Assembly: GCF_018403185.1 (NCBI RefSeq)
Contig: NZ_BOSE01000003.1
Location: 186,001 to 250,000, forward strand
DNA from: Paenibacillus montaniterrae
Lineage (GTDB): Bacteria; Bacillota; Bacilli; Paenibacillales; Paenibacillaceae
Direction: 5' to 3'
DNA: 64,000 bases
The translations under genes were made by a program, and so were the position numbers. This document shows positions 7,486 through 16,098 of this stretch, piece by piece. Positions within the stretch are counted from its first letter, which is position 1, and the number at the start of each line of letters is the position of its first letter. Under the pieces are notes generated by a model. It had not been told where the DNA came from. It saw only the letters and a list, made by a program, of their open reading frames with translations, and searched no databases.

Positions 7486-8964
7486 ATGGAAAATAATCCG
7501 ATAACCGTGCATGCGATTATCAATGGTGAGAAGGTTGTTGCAGAAAAGAATTCCCCTCGTGAAAACCCTACGCATCCTGACGAAATTGTCGGCTATGCAC
7601 CGCTTAATACAAAGGAGGATGCCGTTCGAGCAATAGAGGCCGCTTATGATGCATTTAAAAGCTGGGCCTGGAGCGATGTAGATGACCGCATTGCACGCAT
7701 GCAGCGGGCTATTCAAAAGATTAAGGATGCGACTCCAGAAATAGCTCATCTATTGTCGAGAGAGCATGGAAAGGCGCTATATGATTCACAGGGTGAAATT
7801 GCAATTTCGCTAATGTGGATGGAATTCGCCTGCGAACACGTGAAAAAAGTAATTGCCCCTCAAGAAAAGGAGCATGAAAACGGCAGAACGATTATTACGT
7901 TCGACCCAATTGGCGTCGTCTCGGCCATTACTCCTTGGAACTACCCGATCTCTTTATCAACAATCAAAATTGCGCCTGCTCTTCTAACAGGGAATACTAT
8001 GGTCGTTAAGCCGAGCCCATTTGCCCCGCTTGCGGTAAGTCTGGTCATTGAGATAATTGCCAACGAATTTCCGCCAGGCGTTCTCAATCTTGTGCATGGT
8101 GAATCAGAAGTTGGCGTCGAGCTTACAGCCAATCCGAAAGTAGCTAAAATCGCATTTACTGGAGGAACGAAGACGGCCAAAAGCATTATGAAGGCTGCCT
8201 CGGATACGATTAAAAAGATGACTCTGGAGCTTGGCGGCAATGATGCAGCTATTGTCTTAGAGGATTTCGATGTAAACGACGAACGCGCCTTAAGAAGAAT
8301 GGTCATCTCGAACTTTTTAACTGCAGGGCAAATTTGTATGATTGCCAAGCGGGTTTATGTCCATCGCTCAATCTATGACGCATTTGTAGAAAAATATATT
8401 GAGGCAGCTAATAAATGGATTCGAGTAGGCGATCCGTTTCATCCCGATGTGACAGTCGGCCCTGTTAACAATAAAAACCAGGTGCAATACGTAAAAAGCC
8501 TCGTAGAGGATGCGAGAAGCAAAGGAGCGAAAGTCATTGAGCTAGGGAAAATCATTAGCCCCGAGTTAATGGACAACGGCTACTTCCTGCAGCCGACCTT
8601 AGTATTAGGAGCTGACCCGCATGATCCGATAGTCGTTGAAGAGCAATTTGGCCCTACAGTCCCGATTTTGCCCTTTGATGATGAGGAGCAGGTCATCGAG
8701 TTGCATAATGAAAGCATTTATGGGCTGACAAGCTCGGTTTGGGGAGAAGAAGAACATGCCATAAAGGTTGCTCGGCGAATTGAAGCGGGAACGACAATGA
8801 TTAATACAGCAGCTGTTCAAGGGCTGGATGTGCGGTTCCCTTTTGGCGGAGTGAAGCAATCCGGGGTAGGAAGAGAGTATGGAGAAGAAGGCTTAAAATC
8901 TTATGTAGAGACACATGTAATCAATATCCCGAAAACGCTTGAGCTGCCTTACATCCCTGAATAG
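7486..8964 (+). CDS. NAD(P)-dependent aldehyde dehydrogenase
   Basis: A 492-residue aldehyde dehydrogenase superfamily enzyme, oxidising an aldehyde to its acid in the cytoplasm. Start chosen at ATG 7486, seven bases after CGGAGG; an in-frame TTG two codons earlier is less likely. Seen in order: cofactor-binding TPWNYPISLSTIKIAPALL and KPSPFAPL, FTGGTKTAKSI, the general-base region LELGGNDAAIVLED, catalytic cysteine in TAGQICMIAKR, and EEQFGPTVPILPF near the end. Length is normal. The motifs resemble the succinate-semialdehyde/benzaldehyde group more than the betaine aldehyde group, but the substrate cannot be fixed. It appears to be a single-gene unit flanked by terminators. Confidence 0.9.
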   Translation: MENNPITVHAIINGEKVVAEKNSPRENPTHPDEIVGYAPLNTKEDAVRAIEAAYDAFKSWAWSDVDDRIARMQRAIQKIKDATPEIAHLLSREHGKALYDSQGEIAISLMWMEFACEHVKKVIAPQEKEHENGRTIITFDPIGVVSAITPWNYPISLSTIKIAPALLTGNTMVVKPSPFAPLAVSLVIEIIANEFPPGVLNLVHGESEVGVELTANPKVAKIAFTGGTKTAKSIMKAASDTIKKMTLELGGNDAAIVLEDFDVNDERALRRMVISNFLTAGQICMIAKRVYVHRSIYDAFVEKYIEAANKWIRVGDPFHPDVTVGPVNNKNQVQYVKSLVEDARSKGAKVIELGKIISPELMDNGYFLQPTLVLGADPHDPIVVEEQFGPTVPILPFDDEEQVIELHNESIYGLTSSVWGEEEHAIKVARRIEAGTTMINTAAVQGLDVRFPFGGVKQSGVGREYGEEGLKSYVETHVINIPKTLELPYIPE

Positions 8965-9013
8965 TGCAAGCGAAGCAGCATCAAAGTGTACGCGGAAAAA
9001 TACAAGCTATCCC

Positions 9014-9045
9014 AAGGGCCTGACTAAACGTTAGGCCCTTTTTTA
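9014..9045 (+). terminator. Terminator of aldehyde dehydrogenase gene
   Basis: Hairpin AAGGGCCTGAC / GTTAGGCCCTT with a five-base loop, followed by a T run, about 50 bp after the stop codon. Confidence 0.85.
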
Positions 9046-9182
9046 TGCGTCAAGAAGCACTAATTAAGCGCGAAGCGCCGACTTCGAGCCAAACATAGTT
9101 TATCAAAACTTTATTTTAGCTAACAGGTAACTTTATTTTCATTTGATAAATTGTAAGCAAACAAAACATAGGAGGCAATCAA

Positions 9183-9705
9183 ATGACAGAAAAAACAAAC
9201 TTTCCGGTTCTGGAACTAAAGGGAATTACAAAGCAAATCAAGCACAAAACACTGGTAAATAATTTAAATTGTTATGACTGGACAGTTGGCCTTTTCAAAA
9301 GTATTAAAAGTGAATGTCTAGCACGCGGTTTTTCTCCTGAATTAAATAATACGATTCATGTCAAAAATACTGCTACTATGTGTATTGATTTTTACCAGCT
9401 TGAGAGGGCGATCCAAAATATTCTTAGCAACTGCTATCGCTATACAAAGAATTTGTTATCCATTTCAGCAGAGGTTAACAATCAAAGCTTTTGCTTGCGT
9501 GTGGAAAACGATGGAGTTGTGCTTGACGCAAGTAAAACCGAAAAGATATTTGAGCGGTTTTATACGGAAGAGAGTTTAGACGCTCAGGGACATTTGGGGC
9601 TTGGCCTATATTGCCAAAACTATTATTAAGTCGATGAAGGGAGACATAAAGGCAAACGTATTCGCTGACAAAATCACTTTTGAGATCACTCTCCCTGTTC
9701 TGTAG
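9183..9705 (+). pseudogene. Chimeric relic: ABC-ATPase start joined to histidine-kinase end, frameshifted
   Basis: Residues 1-29 (FPVLELKGITKQIKHKTLVN and following) match the start of a lantibiotic-immunity/bacitracin-type ABC ATPase, just before where PGEVFGLLGPNGAGKT should come. From about residue 30 the sequence turns into the C-terminal part of a histidine kinase: N-box ERAIQNILSNCYRYT, G1 box ENDGVVLDASKTEKIFERFY and G2 box GHLGLGLY. The frame then breaks: a two-base loss near 9608 leads to a stop at 9629, while the next frame continues IAKTIIKSMKGDIKANVFAD to a TAG at 9705. No Walker motifs and no phospho-accepting histidine remain. A good ribosome site (AGGAGG) survives. The best explanation is a deletion across a LanFEG-RK-like immunity operon. 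Confidence 0.75.
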
Positions 9706-9712
9706 TGACACC

Positions 9713-9743
9713 AATGGAGCCGAAAGCTGGCTCCATTTTTTAT
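9713..9743 (+). terminator. Terminator after the chimeric relic
   Basis: Hairpin AATGGAGCC / GGCTCCATT with a seven-base loop followed by TTTTTATTTT, eight bases after the restored kinase stop codon. Between it and the next gene (to 9937) I see no clear feature. Confidence 0.85.
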
Positions 9744-9937
9744 TTTGTGCTATCAGATTTTTTTGCGGCAATAGCACATTTTCGCTAAAGTCCAATGGGA
9801 GGAAATTGGAAAATGTCTTGTTGCCGGAAATCGGCAGCTGCTGAATAATAAGGCTACAAGGCAGCGCTGCACTTAAATTTTACTTTCTTAAATCTACTGT
9901 GAGGTGTTTGGGGTATGAAATGTGAAGTGTACGAAAT

Positions 9938-10909
9938 ATGAAGCAGGCGATTGCACAGGGAGCTGTTCAAGCAGCAACCACAGCAGGTGGAGGCAGAAAT
10001 AAAAGAAAGCACTTGTTGAAGCGGCTGTATCGGGAAAGATGGATGTACGTTTTACTGGCGCCGGGATTGCTTTATTTTATAATCTTTAAATATGTTCCAA
10101 TGTGGGGAGTTTTGCTTGCTTTTAAGGATTATCAGCCTTTCCTCGGCTTCTTTCAAAGCGAATGGGTAGGCCTAGAGCATTTCCGCGTTTTTTTCACTAA
10201 TCCGGAGTTTGACATGCTATTGGTCAATACATTGCTCCTGTCGCTTTATAATCTAATATTTTTCTTCCCGGCTCCTATTCTGTTGGCGCTGCTGCTCAAT
10301 GAGATTCGCATTGCCTTGTTTAAGCGAACGATTCAAACGCTGGTCTATGTGCCTCACTTTATATCGATGGTTATTGTGGCCAGCTTGACCTATGTGCTGC
10401 TTACAACGGAAAACGGAATAGTCAATGAGTTGATTTACCAGCAAACAGGAGAGAAGATCGACTTTCTGACCAGCCCGGACTGGTTTCGACCGCTTATTAT
10501 TATTCAGACGATCTGGAAGGAGTGCGGCTGGGGCACGATCATTTTTTTGGCAGCGCTGGCTGGAGTGGATCCTGAGCAATATGAAGCGGCGATTATGGAC
10601 GGGGCCAATCGCTGGAGACAAACCTGGCATATTACGCTGCCCTCTATCCGAAGCACGATTATTATTTTGTTGATTCTTCGCATGGGAGACGTGCTGGACA
10701 ATGGATTTGAGCAGATTTATTTGCTTTTGAATCCGCTTAACCGCAGTGTGGCTGAAGTTTTTGATACATATGTGTATATGGTCGGCATAACACAGGGAGC
10801 ATTCAGCTATAGTACGGCTGTCGGATTATTCAAGTCCATTGTAGGACTCATTCTTGTTATGGGCGCCAACTGGCTGGCCAAACGCTTTGGCCAATCCGGC
10901 TTGTATTAG
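9938..10909 (+). CDS. Sugar ABC transporter permease, LplB type
   Basis: A 323-residue binding-protein-dependent permease with six predicted membrane helices. It has the LplB-type opening (YVLLAPGLLYFIIFKYVPMW, then GVLLAFKDY) and the cytoplasmic EAA loop (EAAIMDGANRWRQTWHITLP) that docks the ATPase. It forms the membrane channel with the next gene product. The operon continues with an LplC-type permease and a solute-binding lipoprotein, then a membrane AraC regulator and rhamnogalacturonan enzymes. The substrate is therefore probably a rhamnogalacturonan-derived oligosaccharide (inference from neighbours). No ATPase gene is present in the window; this transporter class commonly shares an MsmK/MsmX-type ATPase. 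The ribosome site is weak. Confidence 0.9.
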   Translation: MKQAIAQGAVQAATTAGGGRNKRKHLLKRLYRERWMYVLLAPGLLYFIIFKYVPMWGVLLAFKDYQPFLGFFQSEWVGLEHFRVFFTNPEFDMLLVNTLLLSLYNLIFFFPAPILLALLLNEIRIALFKRTIQTLVYVPHFISMVIVASLTYVLLTTENGIVNELIYQQTGEKIDFLTSPDWFRPLIIIQTIWKECGWGTIIFLAALAGVDPEQYEAAIMDGANRWRQTWHITLPSIRSTIIILLILRMGDVLDNGFEQIYLLLNPLNRSVAEVFDTYVYMVGITQGAFSYSTAVGLFKSIVGLILVMGANWLAKRFGQSGLY

Positions 10910-10960
10910 AGCGTGTCTTCGGATCTTTCAGATACGCCCTAGAAGAAAGGAGATTGTACC

Positions 10961-11845
10961 GTGTCAAAAAAATATAGAACGCTGCCCGGCACTTTGTTTG
11001 ATGTAAGCAATTATTTGTTTTTGAGCTTGTATGGCCTGGTTGCGATCCTGCCCTTTATCTACATTATTGCGGGATCGTTTGCCAGCGACGCAGAGCTGAC
11101 GGAGCGAGCCGTGTTCCTTATTCCCAAAACCTTTACTACGGCAGCCTATGAATATATTTTTTCTACCAATATTATTCTTCGGAGCGTATGGGTTTCTGTT
11201 TATGTTACGGTTGTCGGTACACTTTTTAATCTTGTTTTTACGGTCACAATGGCTTATCCTCTTGCTCGCAGAGTGCTTCCCGGGCGCAATTTAATTCTGA
11301 ATCTTGTCATCTTCTCCATGCTGTTTGGCGGCGGGATGATTCCTACCTTTCTCGTTGTACGGGAATTAAATTTGCTAGACAGTCTGTGGGCGCTCATTAT
11401 TCCGGGAGCGATCAGCGCTTTTAATCTCATAATTGTGAAAAACTTCTTTCAGGAGCTTCCACCCGAGCTGGAGGAAGCTGCCCGGATAGACGGCTGTACG
11501 GAACTCGGATTGCTGTGGAGAATTGTTTTGCCGCTGTCCAAGCCGGTGCTTGCAACGTTCGCGCTTTTTTATGCCGTTGGTCATTGGAACAATTTTTTCA
11601 GCGCGCTGCTTTATATTAATGATCCTGAGAAGTGGCCTTTGCAGGTTATGCTGCGGCAAATTGTTATGCTGTCCCAAGCCGCAGCGGGAGATTTAAGCAG
11701 CATGGATCCCAGCTTCGTCAAGCCGCCAGACCAATCGATCAAGATGGCCGTTATCGTCATCGGTACCATTCCTATTTTGCTCGTATATCCGTTCCTTCAG
11801 AAGCATTTTGCCAAAGGGGTTTTAATTGGCTCAGTGAAGGGCTAA
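10961..11845 (+). CDS. Sugar ABC transporter permease, LplC type
   Basis: A 294-residue permease, partner of the upstream LplB-type protein. Six helices are visible, with the LplC-type features FGGGMIPTFLVVRELNLLDS and the EAA loop EEAARIDGCTELGLLWRIVL, and the typical ending FLQKHFAKGVLIGSVKG. It lies 51 bp after the first permease, with GAAAGGAG before its GTG start. The conserved C-terminus matches the equivalent protein of the second importer in this window (42228-43076), showing the two systems are related copies. Role: second half of the membrane channel for an oligosaccharide importer. Confidence 0.9.
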   Translation: MSKKYRTLPGTLFDVSNYLFLSLYGLVAILPFIYIIAGSFASDAELTERAVFLIPKTFTTAAYEYIFSTNIILRSVWVSVYVTVVGTLFNLVFTVTMAYPLARRVLPGRNLILNLVIFSMLFGGGMIPTFLVVRELNLLDSLWALIIPGAISAFNLIIVKNFFQELPPELEEAARIDGCTELGLLWRIVLPLSKPVLATFALFYAVGHWNNFFSALLYINDPEKWPLQVMLRQIVMLSQAAAGDLSSMDPSFVKPPDQSIKMAVIVIGTIPILLVYPFLQKHFAKGVLIGSVKG

Positions 11846-11892
11846 CGGAATTGCGATAATTAAGTAAGTGATAAAAAGGAGGACTATTGTAC

Positions 11893-13476
11893 ATGAAAAG
11901 AGAAAAAAAAGTAAAAAAAGGGTTGCTTATCGCCTCCATGGCATTTTTAATCGCCATCGTGCTAGCAGGCTGCGGCAGCAAAGAATCAGGGGAAAATGCT
12001 CCTGCATCGTCACAGCAGCCTCAGTCGTCGTCATCGGCCGAGCAGAGCCCGTTGGAGCTTGACATTATGCTCCCGGTGTTTAACGCCAACTACCCTAAGG
12101 ACGGAAGCCCTGTGCTGGCGGAGCTGGAGAAACAAACCAACACGAAAATTCATATTGAGTGGGTACCCAATTCTTCTTATAGCGAGAAGTTTAATATTAC
12201 GTTGGCGTCCAACGATTTGCCCACCATCATGGTAGCTGATCCTAAAAACGCCAGCTTCGTCAATGCCGCCAAAGCCGGCGCCTTCTGGGAAGTGGGCCCT
12301 TATTTGAAGGACTATAAAAACTTGAGTCAGGCCAACCCGGTCATTTTGAGCAACTACGCGATTGATGGAAAAACCTATGGCGTGTACCGGGCACGTGCAT
12401 TGGGTCGAAATGGCATTAATTATCGCAAGGACTGGTTGGAGAATGTTGGTCTGGAGCCGCCAAAGACGATTGATGACTTCTATCATATGTTGAAAGCGTT
12501 TAAAGAGAACGATCCCGACCAAAATGGCAAGGACGATACTTACGGCATGGTGCTTGTAAAATGGACCGGAGGATGGGCTAGCGGCTTCGATGTTATCAAG
12601 CTCTGGTTTGGTTCACCTAACAAATGGGGGCTTGAAGACGGCAAGCTGGTGCCTGAGCATGAAACGGAAGGCTATCTGGAAGCATTGAAATTTATGCGAA
12701 AGCTGTATGAGGAGAAGCTGATCAACCAGGATTTTGCCGTATATGACAGTGCCAAATGGATCGACCCGGTTGTGAACAATCAAGCTGGCGTTGTTGTTGA
12801 CGTAACGGATACCGCCGGCCGGATTGAGCAAAAAATTCACGCTGCTCTGGCTGAGAAAAATCAGGCTAATCCAGATAAGCAATTTGTCGACAACATGATT
12901 GGGGTGGAAGGAGAGCATGGTTTGAAAGCGCTACCTACCTCGGGCTACGCTAATGTTTTGGCAATTCCAAAATCGGCAGTGAAAACAGAGGAGGAACTGA
13001 AGCGGGTTCTCGCGTTTATCGACCAGACGAATGAGGCTGAAATCCAAACGCTGCTCTATTCGGGAATAGAGGGAGTTCATTACACGTTGGATGATAAAGG
13101 CTTTATTGTTCCGAGCAGCGATGCTGCACTCATCGAATCGGAAGTATCAGGCTTAGGTCAAATGCTGACGTACATTCCTGAGACCAGAACGTTGAAAAGC
13201 CAAAAGTCACAAACAGCGCTTTCTATTAAAACGGAGCAGCTGCAAAAAGAGGCGGAGCAGTACATTGTTGTGAATCCGGCCGAATCATTGATCTCCAAAG
13301 TATATGCGCAAAAAGGCGCGCAATTGGATAATATCATCAACGATGCCCGGATCAACTTTATTGTAGGCAAGTCTGATGAAGCAGCGCTGAAAGCCGCATT
13401 TGAACTATGGAGAAAAAGCGGCGGGGATGATTATGTAAAGGAAATGAATGAGCTTTATGCCGCAGTAAACAACTAG
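11893..13476 (+). CDS. Extracellular sugar-binding lipoprotein of the LplA/YtcQ type
   Basis: A solute-binding lipoprotein of 527 residues. Start chosen at ATG 11893 with GGAGG ten bases upstream; a TTG two codons earlier is possible. The N-terminus has lysines, a hydrophobic stretch and the lipobox VLAGC (Cys27), followed by a serine/glutamine-rich linker, so the mature protein is tethered to the outer face of the membrane. The region around KENDPDQNGKDDTYGM, resembling a calcium-binding loop, is typical of this large binding-protein family. It completes an importer with the two permeases upstream and has its own terminator downstream. The ligand is probably a pectin-derived oligosaccharide, judged only from the PL11 and GH2 genes that follow. 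Confidence 0.9.
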   Translation: MKREKKVKKGLLIASMAFLIAIVLAGCGSKESGENAPASSQQPQSSSSAEQSPLELDIMLPVFNANYPKDGSPVLAELEKQTNTKIHIEWVPNSSYSEKFNITLASNDLPTIMVADPKNASFVNAAKAGAFWEVGPYLKDYKNLSQANPVILSNYAIDGKTYGVYRARALGRNGINYRKDWLENVGLEPPKTIDDFYHMLKAFKENDPDQNGKDDTYGMVLVKWTGGWASGFDVIKLWFGSPNKWGLEDGKLVPEHETEGYLEALKFMRKLYEEKLINQDFAVYDSAKWIDPVVNNQAGVVVDVTDTAGRIEQKIHAALAEKNQANPDKQFVDNMIGVEGEHGLKALPTSGYANVLAIPKSAVKTEEELKRVLAFIDQTNEAEIQTLLYSGIEGVHYTLDDKGFIVPSSDAALIESEVSGLGQMLTYIPETRTLKSQKSQTALSIKTEQLQKEAEQYIVVNPAESLISKVYAQKGAQLDNIINDARINFIVGKSDEAALKAAFELWRKSGGDDYVKEMNELYAAVNN

Positions 13477-13484
13477 GGTGCAGG

Positions 13485-13512
13485 AGCCGTGTCCGTCGAC
13501 ACGGCTTTTGTT
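13485..13512 (+). terminator. Terminator after sugar-binding lipoprotein
   Basis: Hairpin AGCCGTGTC / GACACGGCT with a four-base loop followed by TTTTGTT. It separates the importer operon from the YesS-like regulator gene. Confidence 0.8.
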
Positions 13513-13600
13513 CGCAGATGATCGTTTTCTTGCCAAGCCCTGTTCAAGGCAAGTCGGTTACGGTAAGATACTTTCATGAAGTGCACTATAATGGCGACGG

Positions 13601-15934
13601 TTGGTGAATACAATGACTAATTTTTTCAATAAAGGGACGAAGTTTTACCGTCAAAGTCTGTTGATTATTCTTGCCATCGCGGCACTGCCCAGCTTGCTTC
13701 TTAGCAGCATTATCTATTGGGGAGCCGGCAGAGAAATTGAACAGGAGCTCCATCAGCTTCACCATCAAAAAATTAATGAGCGCGCGCAAACCATTGACGA
13801 TATTTTGGCACAGTTGGAGCTGCAATTGGGGCATTGGGCATTTGAGCCGCAATTTGATTATATGCTGGGCGACACTGATTTTAGCAAAGACTTTCAACAA
13901 GCCTGGGATATTACGCAAACGTTGATCATTATTCAAAGCACGAGTGAACTGATTGAGCGCGCCGAGCTTTATTTGTCCGCACAAAATGGAAGCGGTATCT
14001 TATTTAATCCTGAGCATGGTGTTGTTCAGCCAGAGGAAGTAAATCAACAGTATGCGCAGCTGCTGCAGCGAAATGCTTCTATATACTGGACCAACGACGC
14101 AATTGGCGGAACGTCGGGTCATGCGCAGCAGCAGCCGACATTGGCTTTGATTCGCAAAGTACCAGGCAACAGCAGTGAGCCAATCGGTTTTCTAATGGTG
14201 CGGATCAACATGGACAAACTGGCGCAGCTGGTGAACACAATGACTCCTTACAATGGCGCCAAAACGCTTGTTGTCGGGCAAGACGGGGAAATGATTATTA
14301 GTACCGGAGTTGCTCGGGAGGATGAAGCGCTTATACAGAATATGATTGGCGATATTCATAATCCGGACAAAGAAAGTTCCCTGTACTTTGAAGATTGGAA
14401 AGGAACCCGTTATTCAATCTCTTATGGCCACTTTAACCGGATACTCCCGCAATGGGCATACATATCAGCTGCACCGATTCATTCAATAACGACACCGTTG
14501 CTTTCTATTTCCAAATTTATGATTATCGTCAGCTTGGTTGGTGTACTCTTAACGATTACGATAGCCTGGCTCGCTTCAAAGCGAATTTATTCCCCGATTG
14601 GCAAGCTGGTGAGGATGCTGAGCGGCGACAAGGATATGGTTCCTGACAAAAGAATCGATGAGTTTTCATTAATCAATCAGCGCTGGCAGGACTTGAATAG
14701 GGAAAATAAAGCATTGCAGACGAAGCTGAAGCGCGAGCTTCCGAATTTGAAGGAAAGCTTCCTCCAGCAATTGATTCAAGGTTATTTGTACCGTTACTCG
14801 AGCAGCGAGCTTATTGACCGCTTCAGTCAATATGGAGGCAAGGCGGAGCAGGCTGTCTTTACGGTCATTTTTGTTCAATTGCTAGGCTTTTCTAATCTCG
14901 TAGGGCGCTTCTATAAAGGGGATGAGGGACTGGTTACCTTTGCTGCATACAATATTGCAGAGGAGCTGGCTGGCGATCTGGATCAGACGCATGTTATTAA
15001 TTTTCATGATTTATCGATCGCCATTCTTGTTGCGGAATCGGGATCGAGCCGCAGGGAACGAGTTTACGGCTTGTGTTGTGAACTGACTCAGGCGATCAAT
15101 GAGCTGCTGCGCATGCGGGCTACTGTGGTCATTTCCCCTGCTACAGAAGATATTAAGCAGATTGCTGCTCTATTTGACAAAACGAAAGCGGCGATCAGGC
15201 ACCGAAGCTTTGATAGCGAGAATCAGATTTTGGACATGGAGGAAACGGAGCTACTTGCCGAGCCAGGAAGCATGAATTATCCTTTTGCGATCGAGCGCGC
15301 ACTTATACAGGCTTTGCGGGCGGGAGAGCAGGATGAAGCGATGCGCCAGCTTGTCCTGTTCGTGGAAAGCATTTCCGTTGAGGGAACGAAGGAAATTGAT
15401 GTTCAGCAGGGAATGATGCAATTGCTGGCCGGGATTTTGAACGCGGTGTCGCAGGTGGGGATTAACCCGGCTGCTTTAACCAGCGGCATTAATGTATTTG
15501 AAGCGCTTTCACAAATTCGCGATTCGCAATCTATTATAGCGTGGTTTAATGAACATATTATTGCCTCCTGCATGCGGGAGCTTGAGAAGAGAACAAATGA
15601 TCAGGTTAAGAGAATTGTTGAGCGCGCCAGTTTTTATTTGCAAGAGCACTATGCGAAGGACATTTCTTTGGAATCGTGCGCCGATCATACAGGGGTCACC
15701 CCTCATTTTCTTAGCAAGGTGTTCAAGTCCGAGCGAGGAATCAATTTCATTGAATATTTGACCGCCTTGCGCATGGATAAAGCGAAGGCTCTATTAAAGG
15801 AAACGGATATTATGATTAATGAGATTGCTAATCTGGTAGGCTACCAGCCAAGTTACTTTATTCGCCTATTTAAAAAGCTAGAGGGGGTTACGCCAGGACG
15901 CTTTCGCGAACTGGCTCGCAGCAAGGAACAATAA
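13601..15934 (+). CDS. Membrane-bound AraC-family regulator, YesS type
   Basis: A 777-residue one-component regulator. One membrane helix lies at about residues 20-42, an extracytoplasmic sensor (probably Cache-like) at 43-290, a second helix at about 300-325 followed by a short linker, and two AraC helix-turn-helix motifs at about residues 680-777 (ISLESCADHTGVTPHFLSKV and MINEIANLVGYQPSYFIRLF). In Bacillus subtilis the similar YesS controls rhamnogalacturonan genes. Here the gene lies between an importer and a PL11 lyase, consistent with sensing pectin fragments outside and activating these genes. Start codon is uncertain: TTG 13601, GTG 13604 and ATG 13613 are all in frame with no strong ribosome site. 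Its weak translation start may keep the level low. Confidence 0.88.
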   Translation: MVNTMTNFFNKGTKFYRQSLLIILAIAALPSLLLSSIIYWGAGREIEQELHQLHHQKINERAQTIDDILAQLELQLGHWAFEPQFDYMLGDTDFSKDFQQAWDITQTLIIIQSTSELIERAELYLSAQNGSGILFNPEHGVVQPEEVNQQYAQLLQRNASIYWTNDAIGGTSGHAQQQPTLALIRKVPGNSSEPIGFLMVRINMDKLAQLVNTMTPYNGAKTLVVGQDGEMIISTGVAREDEALIQNMIGDIHNPDKESSLYFEDWKGTRYSISYGHFNRILPQWAYISAAPIHSITTPLLSISKFMIIVSLVGVLLTITIAWLASKRIYSPIGKLVRMLSGDKDMVPDKRIDEFSLINQRWQDLNRENKALQTKLKRELPNLKESFLQQLIQGYLYRYSSSELIDRFSQYGGKAEQAVFTVIFVQLLGFSNLVGRFYKGDEGLVTFAAYNIAEELAGDLDQTHVINFHDLSIAILVAESGSSRRERVYGLCCELTQAINELLRMRATVVISPATEDIKQIAALFDKTKAAIRHRSFDSENQILDMEETELLAEPGSMNYPFAIERALIQALRAGEQDEAMRQLVLFVESISVEGTKEIDVQQGMMQLLAGILNAVSQVGINPAALTSGINVFEALSQIRDSQSIIAWFNEHIIASCMRELEKRTNDQVKRIVERASFYLQEHYAKDISLESCADHTGVTPHFLSKVFKSERGINFIEYLTALRMDKAKALLKETDIMINEIANLVGYQPSYFIRLFKKLEGVTPGRFRELARSKEQ

Positions 15935-16098
15935 CTTTATTTAACGGGGGATTTGCAGGAAAACGGCATAGGGCAAAAAACTGCCATCCCGGCAAAAATG
16001 TACAACGCAGCCAAGCGCGCCAGGCAAAAATATCCCATTGCCGGAATTGCAAGGGAGACGTAAGCTGTTCACGGAAGCATTAAAGAAGGAGGATTTGA

